A stretch of DNA of 46,451 nucleotides from an uncultured beta proteobacterium (GTDB taxonomy: Bacteria; Pseudomonadota; Gammaproteobacteria; Burkholderiales; SG8-41), in the NCBI GenBank assembly GCA_902825845.1, contig CADECM010000042.1:1-46451 (forward strand). The letters are read 5' to 3'. A program made the translations under genes and the position numbers. The notes under the pieces are model-generated. The model ran no database searches. It saw nothing but the letters and a program-made list of their open reading frames with translations, and was not told the origin of the DNA. Positions 41,768 to 46,451 of the stretch are shown here, piece by piece (within the stretch, counting starts at the first letter, position 1; every line of letters starts with the position of its first letter).

Positions 41768-42141
41768 TTTTCGGCATCGGCGTCGATCTGGTGGAAACGC
41801 CGCGTATCGCGCGACTGCTCGAGCAGTATGGCGAGCGCTTCGCGCGCCGCGTGCTTACTGAACTGGAGTGGCCCGGCTATCAACGCACCGCCAAGCCCGT
41901 GCTGTTCGTTGCCAATCGCTTTGCGGCCAAGGAGGCGTTTTCCAAAGCGATGGGCACGGGTTTCCGTTATCCGGTGACGCTGCAGAACATTAGCGTGGTG
42001 CAGAATAGGGCGGGCAAGCCCAGCTACGCGTTGAGCGAAGCGCTCACGGCAATGATGAATCGACACGAAATCGTTGGGCATCATCTGACCATCAGTGATG
42101 AGAAATCCATGGCTTGCGCCGTGGCGATACTAGAAAGGTGA
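41764..42141 (+). CDS. acpS: Holo-[acyl-carrier-protein] synthase
   Basis: The 125-residue phosphopantetheinyl transferase has the conserved IFGIGVDLVETPRIARLL (D8) and FAAKEAFSKAMGTG. It moves 4'-phosphopantetheine from CoA to acyl carrier protein. Start and stop both overlap neighbours by four bases (pdxJ ATGA, nagZ GTGA). Confidence 0.96.
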   Translation: MIFGIGVDLVETPRIARLLEQYGERFARRVLTELEWPGYQRTAKPVLFVANRFAAKEAFSKAMGTGFRYPVTLQNISVVQNRAGKPSYALSEALTAMMNRHEIVGHHLTISDEKSMACAVAILER

Positions 42142-43211
42142 ATAAAATCAATAACTTGCATTTAGGCCCTGTGATGCTCGATGTTGCGGGCACCGCCTTG
42201 ACCGATGCCGATCGCCATCGGCTCATGCATCCGCTGACGGGTGGTGTAATTCTGTTTACGCGCAATTACCAGTCCCCGGGGCAACTCGCGGCGCTGACCG
42301 CGGAGATACATGGCTTGCGCACGCCAGCACTGCTGATCGCGGCCGATCACGAAGGCGGGCGCGTGCAACGCTTTCGCGATGGCTTTACCGCCATTCCGGC
42401 CATGCGCGAGCTTGGCGCCGCCTGGGAAAGGAACGCCGTTACCGCGAAGCAGATCGCGCAAGATACCGGCTATGTGCTGGCGGCAGAGTTGCGGGCGCAC
42501 GGCGTCGATCTGACCTTTGCGCCGGTGCTCGACGTGGATTTCAATCGCAGCAGCGTCATCGGCGATCGTGCCTTTCACGCCGATCCGGAAATCATCGCGC
42601 CGCTGGCGCAGGCGCTGGTGCACGGTTTCAACCTGGGTGGCATGTCTTCCGTCGGCAAGCATTTCCCGGGGCACGGCCACGTGCGCGCAGATTCGCATCA
42701 CGAGGTGCCGGTGGACGACCGCGCCTACGTGGCAATCGAGCAATGTGATCTGATTCCATTCCGGCGGCTGATCGCCGCCGGAATGGGCGCGGTGATGCCG
42801 GCGCATGTGATCTATCCTCAGGTGGACAGCGAACCCGCCGGCTTTTCCGCGACATGGCTGAAGCAGATTTTGCGGCAACAGCTCGAGTTTGACGGCGTAA
42901 TTTTCAGCGACGATCTGTCGATGGAGGGGGCCAAGGCGGGCGCGGGCGCCGGTGGTGTGGTGGCACGTGCGTGGGCGGCACTGAGCGCGGGTTGTGACAT
43001 GGTGCTGGTATGCAACGATAGCGGCGCGGCGGATGAATTGCTCGCCGGTCTTGACTACAGCATGCCCGCGGTGGGGCAAGCCCGGCTTGCCGCGATGCGC
43101 GGCCGTGGCCCGGTGCACGGCATGGCGGGGTTGACGGCCATTGCGGAATATCAGCGCGCGCTGGCCGCGGTGAAGGAGTTGAGCGCGCGCGAAGGCGATT
43201 TGTTCGCGTAG
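42138..43211 (+). CDS. nagZ: Beta-N-acetylhexosaminidase NagZ
   Basis: The 357-residue GH3 enzyme removes N-acetylglucosamine from muropeptides in peptidoglycan recycling. Marks are DHEGGRVQRF, GKHFPGHGHVRADSHHEVPVDDR (KH and GH of the flexible loop) and the nucleophile aspartate in IFSDDLSMEGA. The start is GTG 42138 overlapping the acpS stop, with GAAAGG upstream. The first codons are unusually AT-rich and contain AT motif copy 10. Confidence 0.94.
   Translation: MNKINNLHLGPVMLDVAGTALTDADRHRLMHPLTGGVILFTRNYQSPGQLAALTAEIHGLRTPALLIAADHEGGRVQRFRDGFTAIPAMRELGAAWERNAVTAKQIAQDTGYVLAAELRAHGVDLTFAPVLDVDFNRSSVIGDRAFHADPEIIAPLAQALVHGFNLGGMSSVGKHFPGHGHVRADSHHEVPVDDRAYVAIEQCDLIPFRRLIAAGMGAVMPAHVIYPQVDSEPAGFSATWLKQILRQQLEFDGVIFSDDLSMEGAKAGAGAGGVVARAWAALSAGCDMVLVCNDSGAADELLAGLDYSMPAVGQARLAAMRGRGPVHGMAGLTAIAEYQRALAAVKELSAREGDLFA
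42146..42157 (+). promoter_or_regulatory. AT-rich IHF-like motif, copy 10 (coding)
   Basis: AATCAATAACTT followed by G is a full match to the IHF consensus WATCAANNNNTTR. It sits in codons 4-7 of nagZ, eight bases after the GTG start. Confidence 0.45.
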
Positions 43212-43214
43212 CCC

Positions 43215-43853
43215 ATGCCGCTGCCTGAATCTGCGCTGCTCGAATGCCGGCAATGCACGCGGCTCGCGCAGCATCTCGCAGAAGTACGCCGCGATTATCC
43301 GGGGTACCACGCGCGTCCGGTGGCGCCGTTCGGTGTTGCAGCGCCTAAATTACTGATTGTGGGACTGGCGCCGGGCATGCATGGCGCGAATCGCACCGGG
43401 CGCCCTTTTACCGGGGATTATGCCGGCATACTGCTCTATAAAACGCTTTATAAACATGGGCTTGCAAATCAGCCGCAAGGCGACAGCGCGAACGACGGAC
43501 TGCGCCTGAAGCGCTGCCGCATTACCAATGCCGTCAAGTGCTTGCCGCCGCAAAATAAACCGTTGCCGGCGGAAATCCGGCAGTGCAATGGCTACCTGCG
43601 CGACGAGATCGCTACCTTGCCCAAGGGTGCCGTGTTGTTTGCGCTGGGAAACATATCGCATCAGGCAATTTTGCGTGCGCAGGCCCTGAAGCTTAAGGAC
43701 TTTCCGTTCCGCCACGGCGCCTGTCACGAATTGCCGGGCGGGCGGGCGCTGTTCGACAGTTACCACTGCAGCCGCTACAACACCAATACGCGGCGGCTTA
43801 CGGAGCAGATGTTCGACGCTGTCGTGGCGTCTATCGTGCGACGCATCAAATAA
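43215..43853 (+). CDS. Uracil-DNA glycosylase family 5 (UdgB-like)
   Basis: The 212-residue protein has the family 5 active-site region LLIVGLAPGMHGANRTGRPF followed by TGD, the NAVKCLPPQNKPLPAE segment and the C-terminal SYHCSR. Four cysteines (ECRQC near the N-terminus, KC, HC) fit the 4Fe-4S cluster of family 4/5 enzymes. It removes uracil or deaminated bases from DNA. It starts three bases after the nagZ stop and precedes uvrC by five bases, grouping two repair genes. Confidence 0.9.
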   Translation: MPLPESALLECRQCTRLAQHLAEVRRDYPGYHARPVAPFGVAAPKLLIVGLAPGMHGANRTGRPFTGDYAGILLYKTLYKHGLANQPQGDSANDGLRLKRCRITNAVKCLPPQNKPLPAEIRQCNGYLRDEIATLPKGAVLFALGNISHQAILRAQALKLKDFPFRHGACHELPGGRALFDSYHCSRYNTNTRRLTEQMFDAVVASIVRRIK

Positions 43854-43858
43854 AGCCG

Positions 43859-45688
43859 ATGCCGACCCCGAAATCCGCGGCCACGAGCACGCCGCTTGCG
43901 GCAACGTTAGCGGGGTTACCCCATCTTCCAGGAGTGTACCGCATGCTCAGCGGGGACGGCGTCGTTCTTTACGTCGGCAAGGCAATAGACCTCAAGAAGC
44001 GCGTTGCGTCCTACTTTCAGAAGCCTGCCGGACTGTCGCCGCGCATCCAGCTGATGGTGGCGCAGGTTGCACACATCGAGACCACGGTGACGCGTTCCGA
44101 AAGCGAAGCCCTGTTGCTGGAAAACAATTTAATCAAAGGCTTAAGTCCTCGATATAACATATTGTTTCGGGACGATAAATCTTATCCGTATCTGGTGATT
44201 ACCGGGCACAGATTTCCGCGTCTGGGCTTTCACCGCGGCACGCTCGACAAGCGCAGCCAGTACTACGGGCCTTTTCCGGGCGCGGGCGCGGTGCGCGAAA
44301 GCATTCAGCTCATACAGAAGGTGTTTCGGCTGCGCAACTGCGAAGACAGCGTGTTCGCCAACCGATCCCGGCCGTGCCTGCTGCACCAGATACGCCGCTG
44401 CACCGCACCGTGCGTCGGACATATCAGCGAAAGCAGCTATGCGCAGGATGTGCGCAGTGCAACATTATTTCTCTCGGGTAAGGAAGATGAAGTCGTGGAT
44501 GGTCTGATACAGCGCATGCACGCGGCGTCGGGGGCCCAGGATTATGAAGCCGCGGCCCTGCACCGCGATCAGGTTTCGGCGCTGCGCGCGGTGCGCGAAA
44601 AACAGTACGTGAGTGACGTGGCGGGCCGCGATGCCGATATCATCGCCTGCGCGCGCGCGGGAACGGTAACCTGCGTCAATCTGGTGATGATCCGCGGCGG
44701 CCGGCATCTGGGCGACCACAATCACTACCCCAGTCACGCGGACGCGGTGGATGAAGCGCAGATCATCGAGGCTTTTATCAGCCAGCACTATCAGTACCAC
44801 GGCGTGCCGCCGCTTATCCTCACGCGGCAGGCGCAGGACGTGGAGGAACTGGAGCGCATGTTGGCCGACCACGCGGGCTACAAAGTGCAGATTGCAACGC
44901 GTCCCACGGGTGCGCGGCGCGTGTCGCTGGAGATGGCGGAAAAAAACGCGCGCATCGGGGCCAGCCATGCGGCAAGCCTGCAGGCCAATCAGGAAGCGCG
45001 GCTGGCGGCGTTACAGCAGGTTCTCGGATTGCCGGAAACCGCGCAGCGATTCGAATGTTTCGATATCAGTCATACCATGGGCGAAGCCACCGTGGCCTCT
45101 TGTGTGGTGTACGAAGGATCGGCGATGCAAAAGGGTGAGTATCGCCGCTTCAATATCACCACACCGGTTGCGGGGGACGACTACGGCGCGATGCGCGAAG
45201 TGCTGCAACGGCGTTATCGCAGGCTGGTGGCCGGTGAAGGCAAAATGCCGGACGTGGTGTTGATTGACGGCGGCAAGGGCCAGCTGGGGATTGCGCGCCA
45301 GGTGATGGACGAACTGGGCATCGGCGACGTCATCCTCGTGGGGGTTGCCAAGGGGGAAGATCGCAAGGCAGGGCTGGAAGCCTTGTGGATGCCCGGGCGC
45401 GGGCAGCCGTATGTGTTGGGGCCCGAACACGCCGGCCTGCACCTGGTACAGCAGATTCGCGACGAGGCACACCGCTTTGCCATCACCGGCCATCGCGCGC
45501 GGCGCGGCAAGGCGCGCTCCCAGTCACCCCTGGAAAACATCAGCGGCGTGGGCGCCACGCGCCGCCAGCGCCTGCTCGCGCATTTTGGCGGCCTGCGCGG
45601 CCTGCAGGCCGCCAGCGTGGAGGAACTCGCGCAGATCGAGGGCGTGAGCCGTACGCTCGCGGAGAAAATCTATCAGGAATTGCATTGA
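43859..45688 (+). CDS. uvrC: Excinuclease ABC subunit C
   Basis: The 609-residue protein has the GIY-YIG domain (LPGVYRMLSGDGVVLYVGKA), a cysteine-rich segment, the UVR domain, the UvrC RNase H-like endonuclease domain (FECFDISHTMGEATVASCVV, VLIDGGKGQLG) and a C-terminal helix-hairpin-helix pair (ISGVGATRRQRLLAHFGG). It makes both incisions in nucleotide excision repair. A weaker relative of the AT motif (AATCAAAGGCTTA at 44131-44143, a full IHF consensus match) lies in an AT-rich codon stretch near NNLIKGL. Confidence 0.97.
   Translation: MPTPKSAATSTPLAATLAGLPHLPGVYRMLSGDGVVLYVGKAIDLKKRVASYFQKPAGLSPRIQLMVAQVAHIETTVTRSESEALLLENNLIKGLSPRYNILFRDDKSYPYLVITGHRFPRLGFHRGTLDKRSQYYGPFPGAGAVRESIQLIQKVFRLRNCEDSVFANRSRPCLLHQIRRCTAPCVGHISESSYAQDVRSATLFLSGKEDEVVDGLIQRMHAASGAQDYEAAALHRDQVSALRAVREKQYVSDVAGRDADIIACARAGTVTCVNLVMIRGGRHLGDHNHYPSHADAVDEAQIIEAFISQHYQYHGVPPLILTRQAQDVEELERMLADHAGYKVQIATRPTGARRVSLEMAEKNARIGASHAASLQANQEARLAALQQVLGLPETAQRFECFDISHTMGEATVASCVVYEGSAMQKGEYRRFNITTPVAGDDYGAMREVLQRRYRRLVAGEGKMPDVVLIDGGKGQLGIARQVMDELGIGDVILVGVAKGEDRKAGLEALWMPGRGQPYVLGPEHAGLHLVQQIRDEAHRFAITGHRARRGKARSQSPLENISGVGATRRQRLLAHFGGLRGLQAASVEELAQIEGVSRTLAEKIYQELH
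44131..44143 (+). promoter_or_regulatory. IHF-consensus sequence in uvrC
   Basis: The stretch 44130-44142 reads T/A-AATCAAAGGCTTA, fitting WATCAANNNNTTR, though it departs from the AT motif at two places. It is in coding DNA with AT-rich codons. Confidence 0.25.
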
Positions 45689-45707
45689 GGCGTTACCATT
45701 CGGCGTT

Positions 45708-46277
45708 ATGCCGCTGAACCTTCCCAATCTGCTGACCTGGCTGCGCATCATCCTGATCCCTTTGTTCGTGGGCATCTTTTACTTCGAAAAAAGCTGGGTA
45801 TCGGCCGCGAATCAGAATCTGGTCGCAACAGTGATTTTTGTGTCCGCTGCAGTTACCGATTGGCTCGACGGCTGGATTGCGCGCCGATTCAATCAGACTT
45901 CGGCGTTTGGCGCGTTTCTCGATCCCGTGGCCGACAAGCTGATGGTGGCCGCGGCATTGATCGTGCTGGTGCAGTTGAACCGCGTCGATGCGATCGTCGC
46001 GCTGATCATCATCGGCCGCGAGATCACCATTTCGGCGCTGCGCGAATGGATGGCGCAGATCGGGCACTCGAGGAGCGTCGCTGTATCTTTTCTGGGAAAA
46101 GTGAAAACCGCAACCCAGATGGTGGCGATACCCATTCTGCTGTATCACGACGCCATTGGTGCGTTTGATTCGCAGTTTGTGGGCACTTGGCTGATCTACG
46201 TTGCCGCTGTGCTTACCCTGGTATCGATGGCCTATTACTTGAAGGCGGCATTGCCCCTGCTGTGGCGGCAGGAGTGA
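45708..46277 (+). CDS. pgsA: CDP-diacylglycerol-glycerol-3-phosphate 3-phosphatidyltransferase
   Basis: The 189-residue membrane enzyme makes phosphatidylglycerol phosphate. The CDP-alcohol phosphotransferase motif is complete: DWLDGWIARRF then GAFLDPVADKL (DGxxAR-x8-GxxxDxxxD). Four or more hydrophobic helices are seen. It starts 19 bases after uvrC, the usual uvrC-pgsA pair. Confidence 0.96.
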   Translation: MPLNLPNLLTWLRIILIPLFVGIFYFEKSWVSAANQNLVATVIFVSAAVTDWLDGWIARRFNQTSAFGAFLDPVADKLMVAAALIVLVQLNRVDAIVALIIIGREITISALREWMAQIGHSRSVAVSFLGKVKTATQMVAIPILLYHDAIGAFDSQFVGTWLIYVAAVLTLVSMAYYLKAALPLLWRQE

Positions 46278-46374
46278 CCGCTGCAAAGCGCCGGATACAC
46301 GGGGTGGCGCGGAGGCAGCAGGTCCGGGCGCGGAAAGTGGCGCGGCCGGGCCGATTCCGATAAAATGCGATTTT

Positions 46375-46451
46375 AGGCGCGTAGCTCAGCTGGTTAGAGC
46401 ACCACCTTGACATGGTGGGGGTCGTTGGTTCGAGTCCAATCGCGCCTACCA
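46375..46451 (+). tRNA. tRNA-Val (anticodon GAC)
   Basis: A complete cloverleaf: acceptor stem AGGCGCG/CGCGCCT, D-arm GCTCAGCTGGTTAGAGC, anticodon stem CCACC/GGTGG around TTGACAT (anticodon GAC), T-arm GTTGGTTCGAGTCCAAT, and an encoded CCA ending at the last base of the window. A -10-like TAAAAT lies at 46361-46366. It often follows pgsA in Betaproteobacteria, with further tRNAs downstream. Confidence 0.95.

Overview
The window reads as a GC-rich chromosome segment from a betaproteobacterium, probably Burkholderiales or a close relative. The evidence is the gene order rpoE-rseA-rseB-mucD-glutaredoxin-lepA-lepB-DUF4845-rnc-era-recO-pdxJ-acpS-nagZ, a Bug/TctC-type solute-binding protein, a CaiB-type CoA-transferase, and a PEP-CTERM protein behind a sigma-54-type promoter. 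No plasmid, phage or CRISPR content was seen. Species was not determined; all family calls are from reading the protein sequences, not from database searches.

Layout. (1) 1-3095, plus strand: the 3' end of a molybdenum hydroxylase large subunit, a strong terminator, then a ThDP enzyme of the acetolactate-synthase fold. (2) 3287-12902, minus strand: a GNAT gene with the outline of an integron gene cassette, then a catabolic-looking block: Asp/Glu-racemase-like protein, VOC protein, class III transaminase, LigJ-type 4-oxalomesaconate hydratase, TauD-type dioxygenase, CaiB-type CoA-transferase, DUF2889 protein and ADP-forming acyl-CoA synthetase. (3) 13074-20103: RidA protein, repeats, a broken glutathione S-transferase (GST) copy, a PEP-CTERM protein with a probable RpoN promoter, an intact GST, a Bug protein and two Gfo/Idh/MocA dehydrogenases. 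(4) 20104-31319, plus strand: glycerol kinase, a 1111-residue sensor kinase carrying a complete phosphorelay plus an EAL domain, then bicupin, HIBADH-like dehydrogenase, LVIVD beta-propeller and CobW GTPase, a small protein on the other strand, and an OpuF-like fused osmolyte transporter. (5) 31512-46451: the conserved envelope-stress and housekeeping block, then a family 5 uracil-DNA glycosylase, uvrC, pgsA and tRNA-Val(GAC), which ends exactly at the window end.

How the genes work together. Region 5 joins envelope stress control (sigma-E, anti-sigma RseA, RseB, periplasmic protease MucD) to translation and secretion (LepA, LepB), RNA processing (RNase III, Era), repair (RecO, UDG, UvrC) and cofactor or lipid synthesis (PdxJ, AcpS, PgsA). 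Regions 2-4 look like accessory metabolism for aromatic or organic acids and CoA thioesters, but no complete pathway is present, so substrates cannot be named.

The features least explained by ordinary annotation are three. A 12-base AT-rich motif resembling an IHF site occurs ten times in coding and non-coding DNA. A family of decamer-based inverted repeats ends exactly at gene stops or starts. The GNAT gene has integron-cassette boundaries but no integrase is visible.
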